From Gammaproteobacteria bacterium (GTDB lineage: Bacteria > Pseudomonadota > Gammaproteobacteria > SZUA-152), in the NCBI GenBank assembly GCA_029882975.1, contig JAOUJW010000007.1:124001-188000 (forward strand): a stretch of 64,000 nt of DNA, given 5' to 3'. The notes beneath the pieces were generated by a model. It made no database searches and was not told the DNA's origin. It worked only from the letters and a program-made list of their open reading frames with translations. Positions 36,301 to 44,363 of this stretch are shown piece by piece. The translations under genes were made by a program, and so were the position numbers. Numbering within the stretch: the stretch's first letter is position 1; every line of letters begins with the position of its first letter.

Positions 36301-39281
36301 TTCTCGTGCAACACAGCGGTCAAATGACTTAAATCCGTGTTGGCGTTTAGCTTGGCCACCAATTCTTTCATTGCCCAAGGACCGGCTGCCGGGCGCAAGG
36401 CGTCCAATACACGCATTTCACCAGTGTCAGCTTCAGTCCAATAAGCCACTGCATCACCGTCATGATTCAATGCCACACCCAGATTGGCAATCGTGGCACC
36501 GGTGGCAGGTGCAGCAACGGTCTCCGGTGTACCCCAGGTATTTGCCGGAGTAAAACGCAGGGATTTGATATTGATCTCACCCATATGTTCTTCCACCCAA
36601 GACACCAGATGAGTGCCATGATAAACCGCAAAAGTCGGCTGACTGAGTGTAGTCATATTACTCATTACATCCCGCTGTTCTGCCGGACTCCACGCGGCTC
36701 CGTCAAAATCCGTTGTATAGACCATCTGGTCTGTTCCCGAATCGACAAACATAGCCAAATGGGCGTTAACGTTACCGTGTTCGCCGGAAAGACTCATCGC
36801 GGTAATACTATCCACAGCCACGCTATTGTTGGTATCGGCTGAACTCAACACCTCCGTCGGACTGCCCCAGATCATAGTCGTGGTGTTATACAGCGCTGTC
36901 ATGATTCGCGTGGTGGTTCCCTGCGACTCAACCCACACTGCACGAATATTGTTATCACCATCGAAGACCGTTTTTAAGCTGCCTTCCTGATACACCACAG
37001 TCGGGTTGCTCATTCCCATGCGGTGCAGTTCCTGATCTGAGCTTGTGGACCAGCTATTGGCTGCCGTACGGGTGAACACCTTAAAGCCAAACCCGTTCAT
37101 CATTGCGGCGATATCGACCTTAGCCATCACATTAACTGAAGTGCCGCGAATCAAGAGACGTGCTTCCTGTCCCATGCCGATTTCGGCGCTACCCATAAAG
37201 TGGGCTGAACCATTCATTTCCATGAACTCACTGGCTTTGATCGCGCCGGCGTCATTCCACAGAGCATAACCTTCCATTCCGGTACGCCCTACGTACTGCG
37301 TCATGGTAGCTGTGCTTGCAGCCGTATTGATTCCTACTGGCATCCAGTAGGCCGGGATAGCATTGGGATCCGGCTCTCGAATGTAACCCGCATCGCTATT
37401 GGTTGAGCGAATAAGTTTTAAGGTTTCACCACTGACGCTGTTTAACGTTTTGCCGGTGCTCCAGCTGAAGAACACGGTATCCCCATCCACAATTTGTAAC
37501 CGCTGAGACACCAAACCGGGATTTTGCGATGGGGCAATGTGTTCCATGAACACAGTATTGCCTGCATCAAAATAACCGGACACATAGTCAGTACCCAACT
37601 TAACTTCCGGTGCCACATTAGGGTCCGGTGTCGGTCCGGCCGGAGGAACGGGATCTGTGCCAGGATCTGTTCCTGGGTCTGTACCAGGATCTGTTCCAGG
37701 GTCTCCGCGGCCTGTGTCATTAACATCAGAAATATCCGCCATGCGTTGAGACACATACAGATTAAAATTGCCTGCTGTTTGCCCTTGCTCCATCCAGGCA
37801 ATCCACGGCAGGTTGTCATCACGCATAGTCACTTGGGCAGCAGTAACTGTCGCATCCGCCGCAAACTGGTGCACCATCTCCTTCATGGACCACTCGCCCA
37901 CACCGGTTACGGCTTGTGAGCTGTCAAACACCAAATTTTGTAAACTGGAACCAATACGCAGTGTTGTACCCGACTTCTCCAACCAAACAACAGCTGCAGC
38001 ACCTGCCGCATTAACGTCCACTGCCAAATAGTCAATCGTGGAACCTGCTGTTGCATCCGCCACTTTAATTTCCTGGCTGGTCCAACCAATACCGGGAACA
38101 TAGCGGATAGAATCGATAGAATAATCACCCATGTGGTTTTCTACCCAGGTAACAACATGGTGAAACTGATTGACAGCAGAAACCGGCGCCACGCTAATGG
38201 AGGCCATGCCCTGCATATCCAGATCTTTGCGTGCTGAAACAGTCCAACCGGAACCGTCGTAATCCAGGGTGTGGATCAGCTGATCCGCTGTGGTGTCCAG
38301 ATACAGAACCATATGTACATTGCCGTTACCCGATTCACCGGACACACTCATGGATTTGATTGCAGATACATCCAATGAGCCCGTATCTACGGCTTCAACA
38401 TTGCCCCACGCAGGAGGTGTTAAACTTGTGTTTAACAGGGCAGTTTGTACGCTTTTCACACCTTCCTGGGTTTCGACCCAAATAGCACGAACGTTACCGT
38501 TGCCGTCAACAACAGCGGCCAAAGACTCCATGCTGTATGCCAGCGCTGTACTCGATCCCATCCGATGTAAATCATAATGGGTATTCGTCCATTGGGGGGC
38601 AGCATCAGAACGCATGAAAGCACTAATACCAAACCCATTCATCATTGACATCTCAGTCAGCAAAAACCCGGCTCCGTTATGCGTCACAAACATAGGCGCA
38701 GAACCATTGTCGAGGGTATAGCCATTCATGAAATGTCCCATTCCCCCCATATATTCACTAAGCTTAATATTTGTACCGGAATGCCAAAGAACATAGCCGT
38801 CCCCGCTAGCCCTATTGGCGGAGAACAAATAGCCGGAATCACCTGCAGCCACACCGATGGGGATATAAGAGGAATCGCTGGGGCCGTTCCAGCCCCCTAG
38901 ATTTGAGCTGGGGCCTCGGCGTGCTTTTAATTGAAAAGTCTCAGTGGTAGCGGTAGCTTCAACCCAACTGGCAAATACACGTTCTGAATTGCCGGTTCCA
39001 GTCGCAACTAATTGCAGCGACGTGGCATCCGGATTGCTTATGTTTTGCTGAATAGGATTAAAAGACGGACTGCCTGGATTTGGGTCCTCATCTTCCCAAT
39101 AACCAACAATAAACCCATCAACCAGTCCCGTCTGGCCTTTTTCCGGGCCATTGATAGGCGGATTTCGTTCACTGTATGAAACTGGTGAGTCTGTACACGC
39201 TGCTAACAATAAACTCACAAGAACGATAAAGCTGGGTATGCGCATCTTAAACAAAACGCGCAGAGAATCTCTCTTTAACAT
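30363..39281 (-). CDS. Giant repetitive surface lipoprotein, six homologous units
   Basis: 2972 residues. A signal peptide ends in the lipobox LLAAC (Cys 29). Then come six units of about 450-480 residues, joined by Pro/Gly/Thr-Asp-rich linkers. Unit borders in the DNA are near 37700, 36200, 34730, 33300 and 31800. Units 2 and 3 are the most alike. Each unit repeats short beta segments such as NNIRAVWVES and LVSWVE, suggesting a beta-propeller-like fold. Units 1-5 carry Met/His motifs at fixed places: EFMEMxxxxHFMG, MNGFG, LHRMGM; units 1-4 also have W-V-E-x-H-M-G. I recognise no known family. It is upstream of, and probably co-transcribed with, the Met/His-rich outer-membrane protein, which suggests a shared envelope function, possibly copper binding (inference). 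Confidence 0.85.
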   Translation of the reverse strand: MLKRDSLRVLFKMRIPSFIVLVSLLLAACTDSPVSYSERNPPINGPEKGQTGLVDGFIVGYWEDEDPNPGSPSFNPIQQNISNPDATSLQLVATGTGNSERVFASWVEATATTETFQLKARRGPSSNLGGWNGPSDSSYIPIGVAAGDSGYLFSANRASGDGYVLWHSGTNIKLSEYMGGMGHFMNGYTLDNGSAPMFVTHNGAGFLLTEMSMMNGFGISAFMRSDAAPQWTNTHYDLHRMGSSTALAYSMESLAAVVDGNGNVRAIWVETQEGVKSVQTALLNTSLTPPAWGNVEAVDTGSLDVSAIKSMSVSGESGNGNVHMVLYLDTTADQLIHTLDYDGSGWTVSARKDLDMQGMASISVAPVSAVNQFHHVVTWVENHMGDYSIDSIRYVPGIGWTSQEIKVADATAGSTIDYLAVDVNAAGAAAVVWLEKSGTTLRIGSSLQNLVFDSSQAVTGVGEWSMKEMVHQFAADATVTAAQVTMRDDNLPWIAWMEQGQTAGNFNLYVSQRMADISDVNDTGRGDPGTDPGTDPGTDPGTDPVPPAGPTPDPNVAPEVKLGTDYVSGYFDAGNTVFMEHIAPSQNPGLVSQRLQIVDGDTVFFSWSTGKTLNSVSGETLKLIRSTNSDAGYIREPDPNAIPAYWMPVGINTAASTATMTQYVGRTGMEGYALWNDAGAIKASEFMEMNGSAHFMGSAEIGMGQEARLLIRGTSVNVMAKVDIAAMMNGFGFKVFTRTAANSWSTSSDQELHRMGMSNPTVVYQEGSLKTVFDGDNNIRAVWVESQGTTTRIMTALYNTTTMIWGSPTEVLSSADTNNSVAVDSITAMSLSGEHGNVNAHLAMFVDSGTDQMVYTTDFDGAAWSPAEQRDVMSNMTTLSQPTFAVYHGTHLVSWVEEHMGEINIKSLRFTPANTWGTPETVAAPATGATIANLGVALNHDGDAVAYWTEADTGEMRVLDALRPAAGPWAMKELVAKLNANTDLSHLTAVLHENGTPWIVWNETSTMNSSLMFEGRLFGRMTDKQNTVPAGTSPIPGPTPDPTVAPEVVVNTDYVSGYFGAGESLGMEHLAPAANPSMASQRLQIVDGDTVFHSWSISKTLGGVPGEVLKVHRAANSRTGYTWEPDPNAAVPFWLPVGIDTAASTATLTQFVARSGMEGYALWDDAGSIMASEFMEMGGSAHFMGTADIGTGQEARLLSYGTSVYVMAKIALSDMMNGFGLKVYTRTGANVWSTAVDQELHRMGMNGMPTVVYQEGSLKTIFDGDNNIRALWIETQGSTLRVMSAVYDTTTLIWGMAEPVLSSGDATHSVDLGSISGMSLSGEHGNVNAHLAMFVDTGADQMVYTMDYDGAVWSAPTQRDQMSDMTTLSQASFAVYHSTQLVSWVEQHMGMTTIKSLRFTPTDGWGAPEDVATPAMGATIANLGVALNHGGDAVAYWTETDSAEIRVLNVLRPAAGPWAMKELVTKLLLGTNVSHMTAVLHENGTSWIAWNETGTMNSTIMLEGRLFARRADLRNIKPVGTQPLPPEVNPVVETGTDYVSGYFGATTDLSMVNSQGAANPSVQQKLQIVGADTVFFSSTFKSDNGETMSVKRAENGITGYSWDGPWQPTNVAANTSLIQYVGHTNMLGYALWDEAGLIKASEFMDMGTMVHFMGTAEIGTGQDASLLTQGNSAYVVAKGDIAAAMNGFGLNVYTRTGSSAWSAAQELHRMGMGTMPTVVYSDGTLKTTVDGNNNIRAVWRETQGTTTRLMTAVYNTSSGAWESNSVAAVLSSADANNIVDIGAITAMSLSGVQGGDTAHVALYVDTGTDQMVYTTDYDGTNWAPATQRDEMSNMTTLSQPTFAVNQVTQLVSWVEVHMGMTAIKSLLFEPIGGWGVVENIAIPADGAAIANLGVALNSNGDALAYWTETDTDTRVLDALRPATLHWEMKELVATVAAPTEVSAVTGVLHSNGLPWIVWAEGAGSASGVMYTGKMSQRAVDISITTAPGTQPSTNPDQPTNPGGGTLDPTTDPSLVTDSWGTATEITSAGFVTTDMPVIVAPKVQVANGNLFINWVTQSVPDQAGEYTVAEFSLMRGVGSAGGAYTWSGPSGNMFQPIGYSTAATDVQFVANPGTGSGIVAWNAGTQSLSSEFMSSMGHFMGSATLPAQVHAARIVSDSNNTNYLLGQTHMNNGFGLRVHTRTAADQWESLASMELHRMDMANPPALVNHFLLAAVDGNNNIRAVWLEQQNGATSLQTATYDTVNKVWGTVSSVTTGGVMLNRLASGVLNRGAGNDDLVMVLHTQMQMTNGMAMHEIYSLSYSSSAWGTEQRLDGQSATSTSTIALAPVYAKNTAGHISVAWVEKDSAMAAENASGMMNVLKAAQYMPSMGWHTAATVMHAWTQSEVAALELSMNDAGKVAAAWVESTSGGSNVVASYKEAMSTPWSQKELIGTVLNGSGHIQSLATALDNNDIPHTVWVVGHSDGNNDMVSVHRNSRATSLTNLTPATDSGTGTGTPSQPTNPGTGTTDPSAGGNAIPTISGWTTPVMVSQMMHSTSRFRMYGPQVAMDDSDVTSIRIGMANISRGENSVTTVTNQVIRSEDNAVWANALADSNLFSDLSVAAVLESMQAIPASGMLYGLISDGEVLYLANFDPAAGWSKRLVPEINARTSRRTRQLTTNETGMVSVVWSDIGDTSTDIHAKHYMQSRGWLNTETLTVPSRNVLTPHVVHANGEVQVSWLVDNPNTNIGGFNLKMAVYVPMQGWSAESNGPSGMTTNQTDVATAGGNTVVLSTDTGNNTINAYIYDGNGWSARGNINNKTTGDGVRLRRRSDVVIVAGDAYHFMAAWREYTTDGNSNSPVRYMTAMIHYMTDTNGMSMWHVEAPSQVSGVNAERESNLQYVLDAAGNAYAAWTSLNRTDELDNVYLNVAPMGQAWGMEPSLLASYDTAADNDAGSVSIAINNNGKVGVAWDQHMSTSSTAMHHVWFVESIGQ
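37651..37704. repeat. 12-bp tandem repeat encoding a (GTDP)n linker
   Basis: Four and a half copies of a 12-bp unit (GGATCTGTTCCA and variants) inside the giant lipoprotein gene. They encode consecutive Asp-Pro-Gly-Thr repeats between units 1 and 2. Copy number could vary by slippage. Confidence 0.9.
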
Positions 39282-39602
39282 GATTGCCCCCGCAACTCTA
39301 ATTTTAAAAGTACCTTCCCACTACGTATCTGCATATTCCCGCCCTCTTCAACAGTTGCGAAGCCCATACAAAATTAGAGCACACCAACCATTGTCCCTGG
39401 CAAAACCGCTACTCATTTCGAGTACAACTTTGCGGTCTATATAACAGCGTAGAAGATTTGTTTTTCCGGACGGTTTGCGCAATAGACACCGCCGGGACAC
39501 TACTTATTTTCAAAGACTACCTGACAGATCCAACTGTCAACTTCCCCTTGCCCATTAAATCCGGACAAACTGTCATCCCTGAAAACTTGCTTATGATGAG
39601 AT
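39282..39602. other. Intergenic region upstream of the giant lipoprotein gene
   Basis: 321 bp between the small Cys-motif gene and the giant lipoprotein gene, both on the minus strand. It should hold the promoter of the lipoprotein/outer-membrane gene pair. A run GCGGGGGC lies 5-12 nt before the ATG at 39281. I see no RNA gene, and no ORF stands out. Confidence 0.4.
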
Positions 39603-39893
39603 TTACCGAAGGGCAGGAGGTGCCCTGGATAGATATTTTAATTCTAATGTTTGAAATAATTCCGGGAGGGTTTGCTCTACAATGCTGATGTCAGAAAAAG
39701 CAGCAATAACGAATTGTGCCGTACTGACAGCAGCACCTTGATAATTCTTGATAGCCACACAGGCGGGACACATGGGCACAGAATGATGTAACACATGGTA
39801 GGTGCTCGTATAAAGCACATAAGACTGCATCAGCACAAATGCCAGTGCTAACGATATGACGCCACTACGACAACTGTGATAGATACGAAACAT
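39603..39893 (-). CDS. Small exported or membrane protein with MCPAC motif
   Basis: 96 residues with one N-terminal hydrophobic helix (about 10-28, VISLALAFVLMQSYVLY) and then HHSVPMCPACVAI, a Cys-x-x-Cys pair preceded by two His, which would face the periplasm if the helix is an anchor. This arrangement suggests a metal- or redox-active small protein, but I recognise no family. GGGGGCGG lies upstream of the ATG. It is on the same strand as the Met/His-rich genes. Short and unassigned, so existence is moderately sure only. Confidence 0.5.
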   Translation of the reverse strand: MFRIYHSCRSGVISLALAFVLMQSYVLYTSTYHVLHHSVPMCPACVAIKNYQGAAVSTAQFVIAAFSDISIVEQTLPELFQTLELKYLSRAPPALR

Positions 39894-40118
39894 AAAGATA
39901 ACCGCCCCCGATTACCAACCCCCTGTTTTGGTCAATTAATTATGCCTGGAATTATTTTTGGTGCAAGAAAAAAATGTCGGCATGTCGGTTATCCACCTAC
40001 ACGCTACAGGGCGATTAAGACAAAACTTCCCAAAATGTGTCAAATCGCGTAAGTAAATCTGGAGTCAACTCCCACTTACCTAGGGGATCACCCTAGTACG
40101 ATTTCCAAATTAGAATTT

Positions 40119-40964
40119 TCATATATACAATATTCGCTCTAACAATCCTGTTTTATATTTATTTCTTAGATTTAAACGTTTCATATGCACATAACCAATA
40201 TGGCAATCGCACACGCCCCGGGGGCACGGACGCTCGCCCACTAAGTCCAGCAGATCTTGTTCATAAATATTTCCCAGCTCCTCCGCTGTAAAATGGCAAC
40301 GACTAACACCACCGTCAGCGCGGACACTGAAAGTATCCTCGCCGGTAAAACACAATTCATTCAGGGACCGATAATTCCGCAAATTGTCTTCAAAGCAAGG
40401 ATCAATGGAAACAATTTGTTGTATCTGTGCGGCGGAATAGTTAACCGCCGGCGCTTTACAGGCATTCACCCACACATACACCGAATTGGGCAAATGTTTT
40501 CTTAGCTGTTGCAGCACAGGGATATGCTCCACTAGACCTACCATGCCCACACTGAAGCGGATCCCTATAGACAGCAGTTGCTCACATTTAACCAGCAAGG
40601 AATCTAGAACCATTTCGCTGGGATGATACGACACCCAAAGCGCCGTAGTCTCTGTCTTACATTGACGCAACCAATCCAGTTTGCAACTCAAATTGGTTTG
40701 TACGGCTACTTTTCTCACTGAGGCGCAATGGGACAATTCCACTAGGGCTTGTTGATACCATTTTCGGATCAGTGCCTCACCCCAGGGAGTAAACAGCACA
40801 TTGAGATCATATTGACTCCTCTGTACCCATTGCACAAATCGACGCAATGCGTGCTGATCTTTTTCCCGAGCGGACTTATCATCTTGCTGCTTGGCGAAAG
40901 GGCAATAGTCACAACTAAAGTTACAACTGGATAGATAGCCCCGGTACAAAATATTGAAATTCAT
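40119..40964 (-). CDS. STM4011-family radical SAM protein
   Basis: 281 residues. The start MNFNILYRGYLSS overlaps the upstream gene by the 4-bp ATGA, so I prefer it to an in-frame codon at 41015. The radical SAM cluster motif is CNFSCDYC (Cys-x3-Cys-x2-Cys, about residues 14-21). The C-terminal third has a further Cys set (ELCFTG, VSRCHF, CPRGVCDC) consistent with an auxiliary iron-sulfur cluster of SPASM/twitch type. The family is named after Salmonella STM4011 and has no established reaction. It is the last gene of a five-gene set of STM4011-STM4015 relatives, which together suggest a peptide- or small-molecule-modifying pathway (inference). Confidence 0.87.
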   Translation of the reverse strand: MNFNILYRGYLSSCNFSCDYCPFAKQQDDKSAREKDQHALRRFVQWVQRSQYDLNVLFTPWGEALIRKWYQQALVELSHCASVRKVAVQTNLSCKLDWLRQCKTETTALWVSYHPSEMVLDSLLVKCEQLLSIGIRFSVGMVGLVEHIPVLQQLRKHLPNSVYVWVNACKAPAVNYSAAQIQQIVSIDPCFEDNLRNYRSLNELCFTGEDTFSVRADGGVSRCHFTAEELGNIYEQDLLDLVGERPCPRGVCDCHIGYVHMKRLNLRNKYKTGLLERILYI

Positions 40965-42301
40965 CGTAAGGCAAAGCTTTGCATTTTTTGCCGAACCTGC
41001 GCCGACGCCAACCACGGCCCAATACTATCCGAATGAGCGATACCCTTAGCCGTAAGTGTAACCCGGCCATTTTGCTTTTGTGCCAACGACAGATGCAACA
41101 ACTCTGACAAGCAGGCAAAATCCTGCCATACGGCGCTTTGAAAACGTCGAAAATAGGCGGAAGTGTTCAAGCCTTCAAGCAAAAGCAACGACTGAATCAG
41201 GTAACGGCGTTTTTGTTCTTCCAGGCTCAGCCGGATACCGTAGTCTACCTGCAAAAACTGTTGCTCGCTTTTATCACAATAGCCATCAATGATTTTTTTG
41301 ATTGGCTCCCGTCCCACCGCATATTCCCCGGAGTAATGTAAAGCTCGCGTATAAGACCGGGCGCCACTGCCCAAGCCCAGCATACCGTCTTCCTGACAAC
41401 AGTACACCGGCCCATTTCCCGCTACAGTGTGACGCAAGCGAAACATGCGCATGGACAATTGCTCGTAACCGTTTGCCAACAAATAATCCCGGCCTAGCCG
41501 ATAAAGCTCCTGCCTTTGGTCTTGTATGGTAAGGACTTTGCCCAACTGACTTTCCATTCGATTCAAACCTGTCAAAGGACGCACATATAAAGGATAAAGA
41601 TAAATCTCCTCCGGTTGAAACTCCAGGGTCTTCTGCAACGAAACCAACCAGCTTTTAGGGGTTTGTCCGGCTATACCATAGATCAAATCCAAATTGACAA
41701 CAGGAAAGTTCCAGAGACGTATGTTCTCCAACGCCGTAGCCACCTGGGCACGGGATTGTTTACGCACCAACAGACCCACCTCAGCATCATCAAAACTCTG
41801 CACTCCCATACTGATACGGTCAATACCGAAATCCCGCAACAATGCCAGTTTTTCCCGGGTAGCGGTTAGAGGTGATACCTCCACAGACACCGGAATCGCC
41901 TGTGTATCCATGCCCGGTAAGGCATTAACAACACTTAACACTTGATCCAATTGCTCCACACTTAAATAGGTCGGCGTACCTCCTCCCATGGCAAAACGCG
42001 CAAACTGCGCTTTTTCAAAAACCGGAGCAATGCTGCGAATCTGTCGCAACAGCGCGTTCACATACTCCTGCTGCAACACGGCTCTAGGCCGGGATAAAGT
42101 AAACAAATTGCAGAAACCACAACGCATCTCACAAAAGGGAATATGCACATAAAGAAACAGCGCCTTGGTATCTTCTTCACTCCACACATGAGGCAAGGAC
42201 TGCGGTTGCTGAAAAACGCGATAAGCACTTTTATGAGGATAGGAATAGGAATAAGCCTGATAGGGAGATTGTTGTAACCATTGACTTAAAGGTTGCTGCA
42301 T
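40961..42301 (-). CDS. STM4012-family radical SAM protein (HemN-like)
   Basis: 446 residues. The radical SAM motif is HIPFCEMRCGFCNLF (Cys-x3-Cys-x2-Cys, about residues 54-68), followed by the HemN-type FAMGGGTPTYLS (Gly-rich SAM loop) and VEVSP, then DRISMGVQSFDD. The C-terminal half resembles the HemN C-terminal domain. HemN relatives act on porphyrins or transfer methyl or methylene groups; this family's substrate is unknown. It overlaps the STM4011-like gene by 4 bp and follows the STM4013-like gene by 16 bp. Confidence 0.9.
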   Translation of the reverse strand: MQQPLSQWLQQSPYQAYSYSYPHKSAYRVFQQPQSLPHVWSEEDTKALFLYVHIPFCEMRCGFCNLFTLSRPRAVLQQEYVNALLRQIRSIAPVFEKAQFARFAMGGGTPTYLSVEQLDQVLSVVNALPGMDTQAIPVSVEVSPLTATREKLALLRDFGIDRISMGVQSFDDAEVGLLVRKQSRAQVATALENIRLWNFPVVNLDLIYGIAGQTPKSWLVSLQKTLEFQPEEIYLYPLYVRPLTGLNRMESQLGKVLTIQDQRQELYRLGRDYLLANGYEQLSMRMFRLRHTVAGNGPVYCCQEDGMLGLGSGARSYTRALHYSGEYAVGREPIKKIIDGYCDKSEQQFLQVDYGIRLSLEEQKRRYLIQSLLLLEGLNTSAYFRRFQSAVWQDFACLSELLHLSLAQKQNGRVTLTAKGIAHSDSIGPWLASAQVRQKMQSFALR

Positions 42302-42317
42302 TGGGCTTTCCCCTGAC

Positions 42318-43130
42318 TTAGGATTGTGTTGTTAATTCAAATTGCGCATATGGCACATCCCAAACACTCGAATGCCCCAAACGGTGCCCATGATAATCGT
42401 CATCACCGTATGCCGTACCATGATCCGAGCAAAGCACACAAAAACTGTTACCCTGTGTAGACAAAAACTCAAACAAACTTCCTAATTGCATATCTACATA
42501 ACGCAAGGCGGCCGCATGAGAATCGAGATTATCTTTGCTTTGCCCTGGAACGTAGTAACAGTTGGGTTGATGCAAGGCGGAGATGTTGAGAAACAAAAAC
42601 ACCCTGCCCTTACTACCCTCTTTCCACCGGGCATAGGATTGACGGATTAACCTCACCTGATATGCCGTGGAATCTTGCGCAGTCACGCCCATGGCTTCTG
42701 ACCAATGGCTTTCATCAAATAAATCCGGCAACACCCGTCCCAAAGGGGTACGCTTATTAAAAAAGCCAACTCCACCAACGCATACGGTATAGTAGCCCTG
42801 CTGCCGGAATCCACTGATGATATCCGGCGCATCAAATACCAACGTCTGCTCACCGGTGGTTTCGCTGCCCGGAAAAGCCAAAGCGAACAACCTCGGGTGC
42901 GGTCCGGGTGATACAGGTGTGGGCAAAAACCCGGCGAAAAAAGCATGGTGTGCCGCATAAGTGAAACTGGCCGGTGAGTGGCGTTTCTCCCAACCATGTT
43001 CCGGCAAAACGCGACTCAAATTGGGTAAGCGACCTGCTGTATATTCCTGATGAGCAACGTCAAACCGCAAGGTATCCAGGGTAATCATCACAAAGTCATG
43101 ACTGCCTAACATAGGTTTAACGTTCATCAT
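42318..43130 (-). CDS. STM4013/SEN3800-family hydrolase (sulfatase/alkaline-phosphatase-like)
   Basis: 270 residues, small for the alkaline-phosphatase superfamily. The first metal Asp lies in MITLDTLRFD (about residue 18), a possible nucleophile region around ASFTYAAHHAFF, and the second metal cluster SDHGTAYGDDDYHGHRLGHS (about 232-251). No sulfatase CxPxR formylglycine motif is visible, so it is more likely a phosphatase, phosphotransferase or other esterase. The start is uncertain: TTAAACCTATG is repeated at the start, so Met 1, 2 or 7 may be used. Third gene of the STM4015-4011 operon. Confidence 0.85.
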   Translation of the reverse strand: MMNVKPMLGSHDFVMITLDTLRFDVAHQEYTAGRLPNLSRVLPEHGWEKRHSPASFTYAAHHAFFAGFLPTPVSPGPHPRLFALAFPGSETTGEQTLVFDAPDIISGFRQQGYYTVCVGGVGFFNKRTPLGRVLPDLFDESHWSEAMGVTAQDSTAYQVRLIRQSYARWKEGSKGRVFLFLNISALHQPNCYYVPGQSKDNLDSHAAALRYVDMQLGSLFEFLSTQGNSFCVLCSDHGTAYGDDDYHGHRLGHSSVWDVPYAQFELTTQS

Positions 43131-43160
43131 AGGTTTAACATCTTTATATTTTCCATAGTT

Positions 43161-44354
43161 TCAAACATAGTGCCCCTGTCGCGTCGACTGCAACACACAT
43201 TTCATCGCGGCAATTTGTCGTGCGTACACCTGGCCACTCCGAGACAAACTCCCATTGACTTGATCACCAAAGGCATTGACTTCCAACACCACCGGCTTGG
43301 ACGACCCTCGCGGCAACAACACGTCAATACCCATATAGAGAGCGCTTGGAAAACAAGCGCTGACCTGCGCCACCGTACAATCCAATGCCTGCCGTTGCCA
43401 GGATGACAACCTCAAGGCAGACAAAGCTTGCTTGCTGTTCCCCAAATGCATGTTCGTTAACGGCGAATTGCTCAAACGAACCACATAGTGGTCTGCGACA
43501 GCGCGCAAACACACAGCGCGAATATCATAGACTTTATTGCCCAGACGCGATTTGGGGATCCATTGTTCGGCATATAATTGATCACGGCATAAATGATTCA
43601 CAATGTACTCAATTAAAGCCGCATCCGTATAGCGCCGAATCTTCAGAGAATTGTACAATCTCTCCGACTTAGAGCAGACTTCTATGCTGCCACTCAGGCT
43701 AAGCCACTTTCCTGAAGGATGGATTTGCAGCGCAGCAACACCACTGGCAGAAGAGCCGTATCGTGGTTTGAGAAACACGCGCCACATGTTATTAGAGCAC
43801 ATTAATTCACGCAAATGCTCCATGTCTCGCACCACCCCCAACAACCGTGGCGTGCGCACACCCGCTAGCTTCAAACGCTGCTGACAGTCCCATTTATCGG
43901 CCATGGCGGCAATAAGCCGCGGCGGGTTCATGTAGATAATTTCTACACCATTTTCTTTGCTGAAATCCTTTAATACACCTTCCACTTGCAGTAACAGCCA
44001 TTGAAACCCGAAAAACTGGAAGTCGATATGCTTGAGCTCGCCATGCTCGAGATATTGAACGGATTTATTCGTGGTTACGCCAATGTCCGGACAAGACTGC
44101 CCCAGGCCGATTAAGCCGCTCAAAACGGCAGTATTTTCACCCGGGGCATCCAAGCGAACCATTAATGTATTATGGTTCTTAAATTGGCGTAAAGTTTCCT
44201 GCATTACTCGCCGAGGACTTGGCAGCAGCTTTTGGTAGGACACTGCGTTCACCACACAGCCATCCTCACATTGCAATGCCTGCAAAAACCCGGAAACACG
44301 CGCACCGGGGATATTGCCAATCAGCAACCAGGCTGTACTGTTGCCATCAACCAC
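43161..44354 (-). CDS. STM4014-family protein, ATP-grasp-like
   Basis: 397 residues, GTG start, 9 bp after the STM4015-like gene. The middle and C-terminal parts look like an ATP-grasp ligase: WRVFLKPRYGSSASGVAAL (Lys plus Gly/Ser loop, about residues 187-205), LYAEQWIPKSRLGNKVYDIR (about 255-274), and near the end VVLEVNAFGDQVNG with the metal-binding Glu/Asn pair. ATP-grasp enzymes activate a carboxylate with ATP and join it to an amine or thiol. In this operon it could ligate an amino acid to a peptide or metabolite (inference). Family function is not established. Confidence 0.85.
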   Translation of the reverse strand: MVDGNSTAWLLIGNIPGARVSGFLQALQCEDGCVVNAVSYQKLLPSPRRVMQETLRQFKNHNTLMVRLDAPGENTAVLSGLIGLGQSCPDIGVTTNKSVQYLEHGELKHIDFQFFGFQWLLLQVEGVLKDFSKENGVEIIYMNPPRLIAAMADKWDCQQRLKLAGVRTPRLLGVVRDMEHLRELMCSNNMWRVFLKPRYGSSASGVAALQIHPSGKWLSLSGSIEVCSKSERLYNSLKIRRYTDAALIEYIVNHLCRDQLYAEQWIPKSRLGNKVYDIRAVCLRAVADHYVVRLSNSPLTNMHLGNSKQALSALRLSSWQRQALDCTVAQVSACFPSALYMGIDVLLPRGSSKPVVLEVNAFGDQVNGSLSRSGQVYARQIAAMKCVLQSTRQGHYV

Positions 44355-44363
44355 AATAGAAAT

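Noticed and set aside
36075-36842. Plus-strand frames within the giant lipoprotein gene
   Set aside because: Repetitive antisense shadows that recur in each unit because the coding strand is repeated.
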